64,000 nt of DNA, from assembly GCF_021917145.1 (NCBI RefSeq), contig NC_061082.1:6608237-6672236 (forward strand), read 5' to 3'. The notes below the pieces were generated by a model. That model was not told where the DNA came from, searched no databases, and was given only the letters and a program-made list of their open reading frames with translations. Origin of the DNA: Hypomesus transpacificus. Its lineage: Eukaryota; Chordata; Actinopteri; Osmeriformes; Osmeridae. Position numbers and translations under genes: made by a program. This document shows positions 1 to 12,945 of the stretch, in pieces (within the stretch, counting starts at the first letter, position 1; every line of letters begins with the position of its first letter).

Positions 1-3000
1 TGTGTGTGCATGTATGCATGTGTGTGTCAGTGATAGCGGGTGCTAGGCAGGGCGCGGTCTCACAGCATTCCTGTATCTGTATCTGCGTGTGACTGGGAGC
101 TGTGGGTGCTCTGGGCAGGGCTGGGCCCCTCATGTGGTTCCCGCTGTGCTACTTCACACATGGTGATGGGGCTCTGTGGCCAGAACAGCCTATCAGGACC
201 ACGTCCTGGGCACGTCCTGAGAACAACCTGAGAACATTCCGGGGACGTCGCACCACCACCACCGCTCCGCTGTCAGAAGCATATCTGCTGTGGTTCGTGG
301 AGGATTCAGCTTCGTGCTGGTCACAGATGGAGAGGTGGAGCACCTAGCCATCAGAAGGGTCATCCCACTGAGACTGACTGCTAGCGTGGCACCATTGCTG
401 CTCTGATAGGTCCTGATTATAGCTACTTTTACAGACATCTATGGTGACATGGTGGGAAGCTAAGTACTGTGGCACCCCAACTGAGATTTGGACCCAGATT
501 TGCTTTGGTGAGGTTCTTTTAAAATCACAATCCTGAGGTTTCACACAAGTGCACCATCTAGGATGGTGTGAAGAGAGACTCTGAATATCTCTCTGCTACA
601 TCTCCTTCAATTCATTCATCCTCAACCATTTCTTCTACATAACTGATCTCATCTTCTAATGTGTTTTGCCGTACTGTTGCCAGTTCAGGAACAGAAGATA
701 TATGACTTAGGATTTCAAAAATAACTTTGCTAAGTACTATGGTATCGTGTATCTGTTTCACAACATAGCTATCGGTAAATTGTGGTTATGACACATGTCG
801 AGGTCCTCGAGTGGTTCTCCGGCGGTTCTGCGGTAGTTCTGCGGTGGTTCTTACGGTATCCCAGTGAGCAGCTGAACGAATGGTCGGCCAGTGGCTCTGT
901 GCTGACTTGACTGTACTGCTTCCAGCGGGTGACCCAGAGCATCAGAGTTGGAGAGGAGAAGAGTTGAGCTTTTCCAGGGAACCCGGCAAAGGGATCAAAC
1001 AGCTTGAGCTCCAGCCACCACCACTGCTGGCCCTTGTGTCAGAGGGAACACCCTCTTTGTGGCTTGCTTGACAAATATTAAAGACCTGTACTTTCGTTTG
1101 GACATTTCTGCTTTCTTTATTTGCGTGCCATTTTGTGGTTGCATAAATAAAAACTGCCATGCACTCATTCATTTGTGCGTTTAATATCTGAGAATCTACT
1201 GAAATCCCAAAATACGCACAAGAAGACATGCACATATTCAACTTGCCATCTGTCGAAATACTTTCAATAGCTGGTGAAGTCTTTTTTTACTGTCAAATAT
1301 GGTGCTGCATTCTTGTGTTGACCTAAAGTGGAATTCAGTACTCTCAATGTTTACAAGGAGCAATACAGGAACAAATTTAAGGAGGATTTTTATCTTTGTC
1401 CTGTGTGTTAAAACTACAACTCTCTCTCTTACACTCTCTCTCTCTCCCTCTCACTGTCTCTCTCTCTCTCTCTCTGGCTGACGGTTGAGGATTAGCGGCT
1501 CTGTTCTTCAAAGCCAGGCCAATGTGTGAGCAGATTTAGTCCCAACACAGGTGCTAATTAAGCCAAAGGCCTTGCTTTGCACTGCACCCGACCAGAACCG
1601 GAACACTGTTTACCTGCAGAAAGACAAGAGGACACCTCAGTGGTGCCCAAAGCACTTTATTGTTACAACTCATGATATTGACGCAAAGACAAAAACATTC
1701 ATCACATCATTTACCATTTCACAAGTTACAAACAAACTGATGTGTATTTTTTGCGTCTTCTTAAACTGGCAGTTTGACTCGAAGCTAAAAATCACAATAA
1801 CATAGTGTAGGCCCAAACTAAATATACCATTCAACTGTGAGCACTAAGGTGCAAAAACACAAAAAAAAAGTGTTATTAAGTCTGACATGTCATCATGGAC
1901 CTGATCTTGATAGGGCATATCCCTCACAATGGACCAGGAGGGTCTTGGAGAGTGACGCTGAGGGGATTCCCTGGTGGCTCCTGCAGACTGTCATCAGGTG
2001 CTGTTTCCTTCACCTCACCTTCTTCAGCACTAATCTCAGCTTGTGTAAACAGACATCGGGGGAAAGAGAAATAATGTCCCTGGCAACATTTACCAGAAAG
2101 TAAAAAAGAGACAGAGGTGAAAAAAAAAGTTCCACGTCAAGCTCATTTTCTTCTGTCTGTGACATCTGGCAAACAGGTGTGTAACCAGCTGTGAGTGTGT
2201 GGGGACAGGGAAGTTGGATCGCTGCTCCCCCTACAGGTCAACAACAGAAACAACGGCTCAGATGTATGCTGAACTATCTCAGGAGAAAGGACAGATATAA
2301 GCACAGACTAGAAAAAAAGGATTTAATTCCTTGTCCTAGCCATAACCATCCAACAACAATCTTTTTAAAAAGTCAAAAAAGCATAACGTGAATGTTTTCG
2401 ATGCATCACTCCCACATTTGTGCTGGAGAAAATGCCTTGGATGATGGAACCACGTAGGTCAATGTTATGTACAGTCATTCTGGGAGTCCTCTCTGTACTT
2501 TAAACTCACTCTACTTGTGTTTCGCAGTGATTGAAGAGAACCAGGAAAGGTTAGGAGAGAACAGTGTCCAATAAAAACAAGTGAGGATCTGAGTACATGC
2601 AGCCCATTTGGACTAAACAAATAACACTGCACCGTGCGGGTGGCCTGTTTAAAGAAGAGTATTTCCAATGATTGCCCTGCTTTAAAAGCTCACACATTGC
2701 TGTTCTGACAGGTCATGTGACACAAACAAGTCACCAAACTGTCTTTTTCACAAGTTCAAAACAACACTAAAAACCTCAAAACTCAATAAGTTTTGTATTT
2801 ATTTACAGGAAGGAAAATAATTGACTGAAGTAATTCAGTAGTGAAGTACTGAATGAATGATCCATGAAGATGTCTTTGGATGTTGGTAATGAGTCCTGGG
2901 CTTCTTTGTGTTCATCATTTCTCTCCTAATCTCCTGTCTGGGATAAGGAGGAAGTGGATGGTAAATAGATGGAGAGTGGAGGAGGGGATGGGAGTGGGTT

Positions 3001-4880
3001 ACAATCAAACACACACACAGGTGACAAGTATTATAGCATAATTGTCTTCATGCTCACCCATTGATAGGCCTCAGGTATATAGCATGTTGTGACGGGAATG
3101 ACTGCAAGTGTCTGCACAAGATAGCAGGTGAAATTTGTGGTGTGTTCTTTTCCTTCCTGAACCTCAATAATATACAACTCCTACTTCTAGCTCTTTAACT
3201 GATCATTCACAGACACTGAGAAAGCAGACTTGTGCTTTAATGGGCCCTTTCTTCCTCTTAACGATAGCAGATTTAACCTGATGGCACTGCTGAGACGGAG
3301 CTCCGACCAGTCATGTGATGTAACTGCTGCAATCACAACGATTAGAAATGGAGACCGAAAGGGAAAAAAAACTATTTTCAGCAAGTCTGAGAATTCTGTT
3401 AGGAGTCTGTCATTTACACTTTAAAACATGCTCCCATCTTATTAAGCCGTAGTCCCTCCATCTGAATAAGGTCCTGTCAATGATTAAACAGAAACAGTGT
3501 TCCAGGGTTAGTGTGACACCATCACTGGGCCTCCTGTGGTCAGGAACACAAAGCCCAGTAGTTTAGGATGGATGGTTCCAGAAGGCCTCCACAATGAGTG
3601 ACTCACCTTTTTACCTGGCAACAGCAAACACTGACCTTGTCCCTGACATCCTTTGTCAACATTGTTGGTCCGGTTTCAGAATTAACAAACCCCATGAATC
3701 ACAAAAAGAAGGAACAGGCATTTTATGAGACCACATTAACAAATTCATTTCTTTTCAAGAAAATGCTACATTTGGTATTAATGAAGACTGAAATAAATCA
3801 TGAAAGTTAATTACAAAAGCAGGCAACATTTGGGGTTTGGACTGTTGGTGGCACCCACACCAATATTCCTATACTTAATTAAACTTCCTTAAACTTTGAT
3901 GAGAAAATGCACATAAAACAGCCAAATAAAGCCTTTTTTTATGTGTGGTTCTGTGATGTTGATTTCAAACCTCACTTCAAACCCCACCATTTGTTTCGAC
4001 TTTGACTCGTTCTTTACACTCTAAAACAAATCAAAGGCAGTACAGAATAAAACAGTTAAAGCATCACATTTGAAAAGAAAAACGGTTAACACTTCATTTT
4101 AAGGGGAGGGGGTATCTATCACATACGGTATGTGCAACCTTCTTAAAGATGCTAGCATGTGTAGAAATAATCACTTGGAGATGTTTATATCTCTTCGGAG
4201 CTGTTGTCAGCTATCTCTAACAGGCCAACAAAGCACTGTTATTATATTTTTGTGGGTCGTCAGTGTTTTTTTCCTGTCACATTATGACTATTGACAGTCA
4301 GCTCTTGCCTGTCCAGGTCTGGGTCTGGCCTTCAGCTTATAGGAGGTAATGAGCTTTACAATGCTTAGCCCAAAGATGAACTAGAATCAGTCCTGTGTGA
4401 TTTATTCACTTTTGACATATTTGCCATTTACTATCGAGCAGCGGACCTGGCAGAGACATTTGCTGGTAGTGCTGCTCTTTGCCCATCGTAGAGAAATCTG
4501 TTTCATATGACTGTCCAGAGGTCTCCTAGGGTTTAGCTTGAACCCCTGCTCCCCCACCTCCAGCATGCTGGGATTAGACTTCTTTCTTGTTCCTCTTTCT
4601 TATGATTCACACATGACATGCTGTAGTATTTCATGTTGCAGAGTATCATGGTGGTCATTTAAGCTTTGAATCTAATCTCTCTCTTTCTTAAACCTAACAG
4701 GCCTGCAGCCTTTTGTCTGCAGTCATTCCCTCTTTTTCTCTCTCCTTCTCTTTTTCTCTTTCTCACCATGGTAGTTTTTTGGTACCTGGAAGGTTGAAAC
4801 AAGGCAAATAATTGGATGTTTCTAAATGAATTCAAAGGCTTACATCAGAAATAGTAATCATGCCAACATGGAGGATTTTG
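1..4880. other. Intergenic, no gene recognised
   Basis: No reading frame here looks like a known protein or shows a run of exon-like pieces with splice sites. The content is ordinary AT-rich fish intergenic DNA with simple repeats: a TG tract at the left edge (1-27), a short degenerate repeat built on ttctgcggt near 820-850, and a CT-rich tract at about 1,420-1,477. Open frames of 60-100 codons occur on both strands but do not resemble families I know. If the human order holds, wnt10a would be the next gene to the left, but I see none of its cysteine-rich exons. Confidence 0.6.
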
Positions 4881-7100
4881 ATCAATGTCAGACTTTTGCG
4901 CGAAGAACAATGTACATTTATGTCCGAATGTGTTGATACCATTCTTGTCTGCTTTATTCTATTGGGAGGGAATTGAAGATGACAGTTGGATGTTGCCAAG
5001 TCACAGAAGGCCAAAGGTGATTCCAACCGTATTTTCCTTCAGCGTAAAGTTGCTTTGCTTTCCTTCCAGGCCTGTCCGATTCCTTTTCGTATGGGGTGAA
5101 ACAACCCTCAACACTGCATGTAGCAATGGAGTATCCCTCCATTCCTGTTGTGTCTCAGAGACGTTTCTGGAAATCCGTGCTCCTGATTATGTAACACTGT
5201 TACTGCCAGAAGCGGTGTTTCCAACAATACTGCTCTTGAGTACACCATCCTTGTTGTTAATGATTTCCATGATCTTTTTGAAAGACATTGATCCCTTAAA
5301 TCTTGATCCCTCAGATCTCACGGCCGTGACCTTATACAGTATGCTCACTGAACAGACGAAAGCCACTGAAATGCACAGATTATAATGTGCAACGCATGTC
5401 CTGTTTGGCTTCCCTTGCGGGGCCTTCCCCTCAGAAGGGATCATGTTAGATTCGATTAGATCAGATTAGATCCCACAGGACTGATGCCATGAAGGTGGAC
5501 AGATAAACCCTGTGGATTGTCACAGAAGAACTGCGTGTTTAGACTATAATCTGTACGGGATATTCCTCATAATAAGGTCATTTTTGGACCATGAAGGGTC
5601 AGTGGCGGAAAGACGACAGCGTTGGAGAAGCTTTGGGAAGCTCGGCCATATCTGGAAGAGATAGAGAGTTTACTGACAGAGGGAAAATGTGTTTGTAAAT
5701 GGTGAACCACCAATGCCACACAAAAGCAGCACTTAGTCCAAAGCATGTGCCAGAGGCTTGTCTAGTACACCATGACCAATCCACTGGAGCAGTTGACACA
5801 GAGAGGACTCTTAGGTGCTCTCAGGGGTTGGAGTTGTAACCATGCGTTTTGGTGAGTCGACCTGGTTTGATTGCATCTGCAGATAGCAATCAGGTCTGTC
5901 TGTTTTCAGTTGCGTTGCGTTTGAAGTTTGATGAGCATCCAATCGTATCGACGAGCAAGCACACGCATGCACATGCTTACACACGTATACACACGTATAC
6001 ACACACACACACATATACAAACACACACACATACACACGCACACACACACGTATACACACACGCATACACATACACACACGCATACACACAGGGACACAG
6101 AATGATACCAGATTACTCAAATTTCTCTCTATTTTTCTCTCTTCTTTTCTCTTTCTCCTGCTCGTTGACTCTTCCTCTCTCTCTCTTTCTCTGTCTCCAA
6201 CGAACACACACACACACACACTCACGCACACACTGGCTTCTCCATTTTTACGCCAGCACAGGTGTAGACATTGTGACTGCGTTCACACATTATCCCCTGT
6301 CAGCGACTGGTCTCTCTTCTGATCCCTGGCCACCCCTCTCTCGCTCTGCTGCCAGGACTTTGCTTTCTCTATAAACAAATAGGTTTGGAAATGTTCTGTC
6401 ACTGTTTATGGTGGGAATGGTGTGTGTGTGTTTGCCAGTGTGTGAGTGCTTGCCTGACTGTTTGTGTGTGTGTGTGTATGCATGGGTGTGTGTCCGTGCA
6501 CGCAAATGAGCCGATACCGTGGAAACAAGTGATGTTTAGAGCTGATAGTTTTTCCCTTTAATTGTGGGAAATGGGTTTCAGATGTTGCTGCGTGGCTGAT
6601 CACTTTGGGCCTGAGCGGCCTCGTCATGTCTTATAAAACCACATGAAGGGGAGGCTGATGTGGGACGATAGCAGACCAGGGAGGGAGGCCCACTGCTGGG
6701 ACTAAACGCTCCTCTGGGTCCCCCTGAAATAACAGCAACCATATTAGCAGTAGCCGTGTGATCTATCAGCAAGCCCATAGTGAGATCTTTCTGTAAAACA
6801 ATAACAAACCTGCCGTTTAAACAAGAACAACACAATGGGATGAAAACAAGACTTTCCTGTGTATTGTTTTGTTGAAAGTTTATTGTAAAATATTTACATG
6901 ATAAGCTCCACCAATTTCGCAATATTTAGGAAGCGTATGCGTAGCACCTGTTCTAGTGATCTGGAATGATGGGTGTGGATCAAATAAGCACTATTCCTGT
7001 AATAGACCATTTGGTTTGGTTGGTTTGTTTTCATTGGATGCCTTTTTCCTCTTGGGTGAAGACTTTGGTAATTCACTAAGGAGACCAGGGAGTTGATGTC
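4881..7100. other. Intergenic with CA/TG-rich low-complexity DNA
   Basis: A 166-codon open frame on the plus strand (4,885-5,385) is the longest here, but its translation is not recognisable, has no domain pattern, and its composition (many F, L, S) is what AT-rich noncoding DNA gives. From 5,955 to 6,235 the strand is dominated by ACAC/ATAC repeats that create histidine-threonine or cysteine-valine frames on the two strands. A TG-rich patch follows at 6,420-6,495. No gene is supported. Confidence 0.55.
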
Positions 7101-7154
7101 ATAGGTTGAGAGAAAGAGAAGCAGAGAGAGAGGGAGAGAAAGAGAGAGATAAAC

Positions 7155-7158
<4 letters not shown>

Positions 7159-7224
<66 letters not shown>
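7159..7224. repeat. (AG)33 microsatellite
   Basis: Uninterrupted AG dinucleotide run of 66 bases inside a longer purine-rich stretch (about 7,105-7,260). On the minus strand it gives artefactual serine-leucine reading frames. Long polypurine mirror tracts of this kind can in principle form triplex DNA. Confidence 0.95.
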
Positions 7225-7229
<5 letters not shown>

Positions 7230-7260
7230 CAGAGCAAGGGAGAGAGCTAGGAAAAGAGAG

Positions 7261-10200
7261 ATAAATGCAGGATACTTTGTTGCCCCCTGTTGGAGGTTCT
7301 GTGATAATACTATTTTGTTCAAAAGGAAAATACTTAATTCCAAGATAAATATGCCATTCAAAACAATGCATGCGCAGCTTCAGATGTCAGAAGTTTGTGG
7401 ATGAACTATATAAGAGTACAGGTTATTATAGAACAATGATGGTAACAACAAGGTCTTGCCATCAGTTCATTTCATCTAGTGATCTCTCCCATTGATGTCT
7501 GACAGAAGTGGATATACAGACCTTCTATCCAAAAATAAAATTACCTAAATTAATTAAACTGACAGGTTGGGTGGTGGGATAGAGTTACATCACCCCCAGC
7601 ATGGAACACAGTCTTGTCAACATGTGCTGTTGATCTTGGCCCAGGTGTGTGTTGCTGTTGTCAGCCTGGTCTGCTAGGGAACAAGGGGTCTCTGAGGCCA
7701 GGGAGAGGCAGGTTGGGGGAGGCAGGCAGGGGGAAGCTGGCTGGGGGAGGTAGGCTGGGGGAGACACAGTGAGTTTTAGTCATGGAGGTGGGAGGGAACT
7801 AGAGATAGCAGGCCTCCACAACCATCTGTGCATGTGAATTACCTAGAAGATCTCTATAACACTTCATAGGTCACTTCCATCCAGATGTATATATTTGCAT
7901 GTATTTAAAGTCAAAATGTGTGTAAGGAGCATTGTGGCTTTATTCGTTTTAAGAACTTTCTCTAACAGAAAGTGTGTTGTGGATGTCAGTACAACTGGGA
8001 ACATTTGAATCTTTTAGTTTTCTTTTTTAAATTTAAGTATTTTGTTCTGCAAGGCTGATATGGACAGAGACAAGCACAAATGTGTAGCCTATACACGAAA
8101 TGAAAACGTACTGGAAGTGGGTCATCGCCTGAAGTCTTGAATTTCCTCCCCTCAGAGCAAAGACAGAAGGTTCACTCTACTCTGCAGCTGTTCTACCATC
8201 CCTAAACATCAAAGGTGGGTGAATGTGGTCGTGTGGTGCAGGAATCCTCTTGCCGTGAACACAGGGTCAGAGCAGGTCTCTCCCGTCGCTCCCTCTTGTC
8301 ATAAAACCACTGCAGGGCGCCTGGTGATGATCACACCAACAGATTCATCTCTATCCGCCCTCAAATCAAGCGTTGAGGGTTTCTACGGGCTAATCGGACG
8401 TCCGAGGGAGGCCCCCAGACCTTAGAATGAAAGGGTTTATTTTGGGAAGCCGGAGAGAAAAGGGGGGAGAGAGAGAAAGAGAGAGAGAGGAACACAGAGA
8501 AGAGAGAAAGAGAGAGAGAGGGGAAGACAGAGAAGAGAGAAAGACAGGGATGAGAGAGAGAATAGCACCGTGCGGACAGCAGGGCATCACTGCCCCTAGG
8601 CTGATGACAGTAGGAGTTGTGTGTCATGTATTTATCTGCCGGCTCGGGCCTTTCGGGGAATGCTCTGGTTCAGTGTAATAGGGGTTTCTGTGTGTTTGTC
8701 CTGGCAGACGCTGTACATTAAGGGTGATCCTTACCTTCTCCTGCTGAGACTGGAGCAAGATCTATACAGACAATAATATACTAAAGACCAGCCCATTATC
8801 GTACAGCAGAGCCAGGCCAGGGTACAGACAAGGGTGCCACCTGGATGATATGGAGGGTACTGCCATTAGGTTATTTTGGTAGACTGTGCCAGATTTGTGA
8901 CGTTATTTTGATAAACTTGCTATGTTGTGTTATGATGTTAATTTGACTTTGGATTTCCATGACTCATACTGTCCACACTGTAGCTTGTAAAATCAAAATC
9001 GTGCGAGTAATCCAAACTTGTACAAAAGGTTACCTTGGCTCTGACATGCTCACAAAAACAACTCTTTTCACAGTCCCTGTATGTATGAAATATGGTAAAC
9101 AAAACAGGGTTGATGTAATTTGGTGTAAGCATCCTTCCCAGAATCACAGAGGATCATGTGAACGGGGAGAGACATTCGCACTGCCCCACATAGCTGATGA
9201 ATCTCTCCCTCCTGAGGTATTTCGCTGGAGGAGAAGAGCATTGTGAATGGAAGCTTTCATGAGATGAAGATGACAGACAGAGAGATGATGTGTGTTCTTG
9301 GCCTGCTGCTCTCCTTCTCAAAGGCGCTCTTTACAAGGTATCTCTTCCGACAGACAAATCAGTCAAGGCCATAGAGAGGGAGATACCCTGCCAGTCTTTC
9401 CCAACACTTTTTTTTAAAAGAGGCCCTTTTTTGAGGAAAATCATCCGCTCAGTACAGTCCCTTTACTTTACCATGCAATGCAGTGTCTAAAGTATCTCAT
9501 GTTAATCACTGTGCGTGTCCTCTTCCTCCTCTTGTCTGCTTGTGTTGCTATGACAATGCAGCTGAAGTCCTCAGCCAGCCAGACTGCGTTGATAAGAACA
9601 TCAGAGCTCTTTGACTCCTATCTGCTGCCGCCTAAATATAGCAGCTCATAGGTTGGTTAACATGAGGGAAGTAGAAGCTGCTTGTGTTCCATTCTCTTTT
9701 CCCTCTCCCTTTTTGTCTTTTTCTTTCACTCTCTTTCTCTCTCCATAGCTATATTTGTCTCACTCTTTCGCTCTTTCTCTCCTTTTTGTCTCTTTCTCTC
9801 TCTTCTCTCCATCTCTTTCTCTCTCTTCTCTCCATCTCTCTCTATTTCTCTCTCATGCTGATAACAGGGCTTTAATCAGCTGCTGCTTCATTGAAGCTGT
9901 GTTGGGTTCCATTGATGTGTTGTTTACTTTGTGTTCCATACAGTACAGTTATGGAGATTGGTTGGCTCCAGATGTTGGTTTGATCTTCATTTCATTGCCA
10001 CTCACCAGGTGTGATCGTCGCTGTGTAGTTTACAGCTGAGGAGCACAGGCTTGGTGCCCATGATGACCTTGGCAACGACAGTAGTGAGAATGGTCAGTTT
10101 TCTCAATGAATCCATAGTCTTGTGTCTTGGATAACTCCTCCATGTTCTCGACAATCCCTCCTTTTCAGTGATGGGAAAATAGGGTCAGTGCCTCCCTAGT

Positions 10201-11320
10201 GTGTGTGCATGTGTGTATCTATCTGTGTGTGTGTGTGTGTGTGCGTGTGTCTGTGCACCTTATCAGGCCCTCGGCCGCCAGCTGCATAGGCAGCTCCCAA
10301 GGGGACCTGTGGTCTGTCCAGCAGCCCACCTGCTTCCAGCCGTGGTGCTAAGCCCTTGCTGACGGCCTTGACGGGCAAGCCCTCGATAAGACACGACACA
10401 CGATCCTTCTGATGCCTTTTGATGTGCTGTACCATGACAACGGATGGGGGGGACTCTTCACAGAATGTCCTGGGTCTAGTGAAGCAAAGGGAGAAATGTC
10501 TGGCTTGGTAGGATTTAGCACCATGTTCTGTCCGTTTTGTTTGTCAGTTGTATCATAGGAATGGTTGTCAACAACTTTCTCACATTGTTTTTGACTCATA
10601 ACAGTGTTTGAATCAAATTATGTAAAAATGTGTCATTGTTTTACTTTCTATACAAGTTTTCAAGGAAATGTCGGTTGACATGTTCCCACCACCGGCAGTC
10701 AAACTAAGTTGGCTAAATGATTGGATTTAGTAAAGGAGACCACTGTTTCCTTCATAAGTGTTGGCACTTGGGAGTTTCCATTAGTGTGTGACCGGACTGC
10801 TAGACGGCATTGTTAAAGAGTTGAAAGCAGGATTCTGTCACTATGCACAATATTACACAGATAGAGGCTTCTATGCTCCAGCATCATTCCATCTGACTGT
10901 CAGGAGTAATTAAATGCTTGTCAGAAGACTGTTGGTGACAGAACGTATCACCAAGTGACCTTCATGGAAAATATTAGACTCTTGTAAAAATTCATACTGC
11001 TATGTCAACTGTTATACTTGGCTGCCCCCTGATGATCACTCCAAGTACACCAGCTGTATTACAGATGGGGAATATCTGTTCAACTTCTGATCGTGTGGAA
11101 TGAATCTCTCTCCAGGTATGAGTCATACAATGCATACAATATCAGACTGTTCATATAGGCATAGGTATATAGGCACACATACAGTAAGTGACACAGATAT
11201 ATTGCAGTGCCATCAACTTACCACAGGGTGGAAGAGTGTATCTACTGAGAAGTGAAAGGTAGTGTAACCACAACAAGGAATGTTTATTTGTTAAAGGAAC
11301 ACCACTAGTTCTGGTGTCAT
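7261..11320. other. Intergenic, GA/CT low-complexity tracts
   Basis: I see no gene. The stretch contains a GA-rich patch at about 8,450-8,560, a CT-rich block at about 9,690-9,855 with a duplicated cassette ending in ctccat, and a TG tract at about 10,195-10,252. A minus-strand frame near 10,196-10,435 has a non-repetitive stretch rich in G, A, L and P next to the TG tract. I do not recognise it and it has no start or splice context that would make it a gene. Confidence 0.55.
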
Positions 11321-11329
11321 GTTAAGTTT

Positions 11330-11553
11330 CTGCCTGCCTGCCTGCCTGCCTGCCTGCGGGCCGACCTGCCTACCTGCCTGCGGGCCGACCTGCCTACCTG
11401 CCTACCTGCCTGCGGGCCGACCTGCCTGCGGGCCGACCTGCCTGCCTGACTACCTGCCTGCGGGCCGACCTGCCTGCCTGCCTGCCTGCCTGTCTGTCTC
11501 TCTGTCTGTCTGTCTGCCTGCCTGTCCATCTGTATGTCCATCTGCCTGCTTGT
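11330..11553. repeat. GC-rich minisatellite, CCTG-based
   Basis: Tandem CCTG/CCTA tetramers interrupted five times by the GC-rich motif gcgggccgacc, grading at the right into TCTG and TCCATCTG units. Higher-order spacing between GC-rich motifs varies (roughly 16, 25, 31 and 32 bases), as expected of a minisatellite changed by unequal exchange. It stays open on both strands (for example 11,319-11,588 plus), which is a repeat artefact and not a gene. Confidence 0.9.
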
Positions 11554-12945
11554 CTTTGAAAATTGAAAATTCCAAAGACCACTCGTGATACATGATAGCA
11601 CATCCAATTGGTTTCAACCCATGTATATGTCCTCTGTCAAAGGTTTCTGGACATTCCTCTGATCAGAACCATTGTAACAGACTTCCCTTCACTTTTCCTC
11701 TTGTTGTCCTCGCTAACCCTTTGAGAGATTACAAAATATAGATCAATGCTTTGAGTGCGACACACACTGATTCAAATATGGGCCTTGTTACAGTAAGTCT
11801 ATAAGAACAGCGATAAGCCACATAACAGCAACCCTAGCTAAACCCCTGACCTCAACATGAAGACCTCAAGATCAGTTTGCCAGAACTTTATTTGGCCAAT
11901 AATTTAATATTCAGAATTTGTGGCCACAATCATATTGAGGCTGACTTACAGTCTTAGATCCAGGTCACGTTGTTTCGATTTTTACACTTAGCATAATTAT
12001 CTACTTTAGCATTTGACGTGGGTAATGTTTCCAATACACCATGCATGCACAGTGGAAACATTTCTCTATAGAGGTTCCCCTAACTGTCTTCTGTAATAGG
12101 ATCAGCTATAGGTCCTTAGAGTGCAGTCTTATTTTAACTTGGATTTACTCAATTGGCCCCAGTCACTCAGACTAATTGTCAGACAATTGGGGCAAACACT
12201 GCAAATCTATTATGTTTACATTGTATAGTTGTAACTATGCATTCAATAGAATGAACCTTTTAAAGATCTTTTGGGGTCTGTTTAATAAACCATAATTGTT
12301 GGGTTTTTGGGCTATGGAGCACATTTAGTAATTTACTCCATCACATAATTTGTCATTACTAATCAACACAAAAAATATAACTTCAATACTTTACAATTGG
12401 AGTCATTTGGAGGCAAAAGTCTTCAAATGTACAAACTGAGATTGGCTATATGTTAATGCTTCATCAACGCTGATCGACGAACAATTCGGAAATGTATCAA
12501 ATGATAACCTCGAGGGGAGGAGGGTGGGTGAAGAACTCTGATTTGGTCACTGATATTGCCTCTCATTGGCCTAAACAGTTGCCAGTCTTATCCCATAAAT
12601 CTAGGGGTTGGCTGTTTCCCTGGGTTACTAATCCACTTTACTGAATTATCTATATTGCTTTCACTTGTTGGAGAATCTGTGACCAAGAGAGAGGTTCTGT
12701 CTGTCCTCTTCTGAGTATGCGAGGCTGTGGTGCGTAAGAGCTGGGGAGTGTCCTGGAATTTCAACCCCCGACATTACATAACGCAGCATCAAATTTTTAC
12801 CATTAATTGAATGGAGCAATACAGTCAATGGAGTTAAATCAGTTGTTCTGAATTTGACCGCATCCCACCACAGCGAGTATCTGGTGGACGAGGAATAGTC
12901 CTCAAGAAAAATCTAACTGTGGGGTGCCGACTCAACGTTGCCGGG
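11554..12945. other. Upstream region of cdk5r2
   Basis: Non-repetitive AT-rich DNA just upstream of the cdk5r2 start, presumably holding its promoter and 5' UTR. I see no clear TATA box at a plausible distance. A CCAAT-like attggcc lies at about 12,566 and a purine-rich GGAGG block at about 12,514-12,527. The transcription start cannot be placed from sequence alone. Confidence 0.4.

Noticed and set aside
4885-5385. 166-codon plus-strand open frame
   Set aside because: No recognisable family, no domain or signal pattern, overlapping minus-strand frames of similar quality, and composition typical of AT-rich noncoding DNA.
5811-6374. His/Thr-rich and Cys/Val-rich frames on both strands
   Set aside because: Products of CA/TG microsatellite sequence, not proteins.
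10196-10599. Minus-strand frames next to a TG tract
   Set aside because: A non-repetitive part looked protein-like at first, but I cannot match it to any family and there is no gene structure around it.
11317-11607. Frames rich in Leu-Pro-Ala-Cys (plus) and Gln-Ala-Gly-Arg (minus)
   Set aside because: Both arise from the CCTG-based minisatellite.
12919-12945. Nine extra N-terminal codons for cdk5r2 starting at GTG
   Set aside because: No ATG there, and adding residues would bury the conserved MGTVLS myristoylation start.
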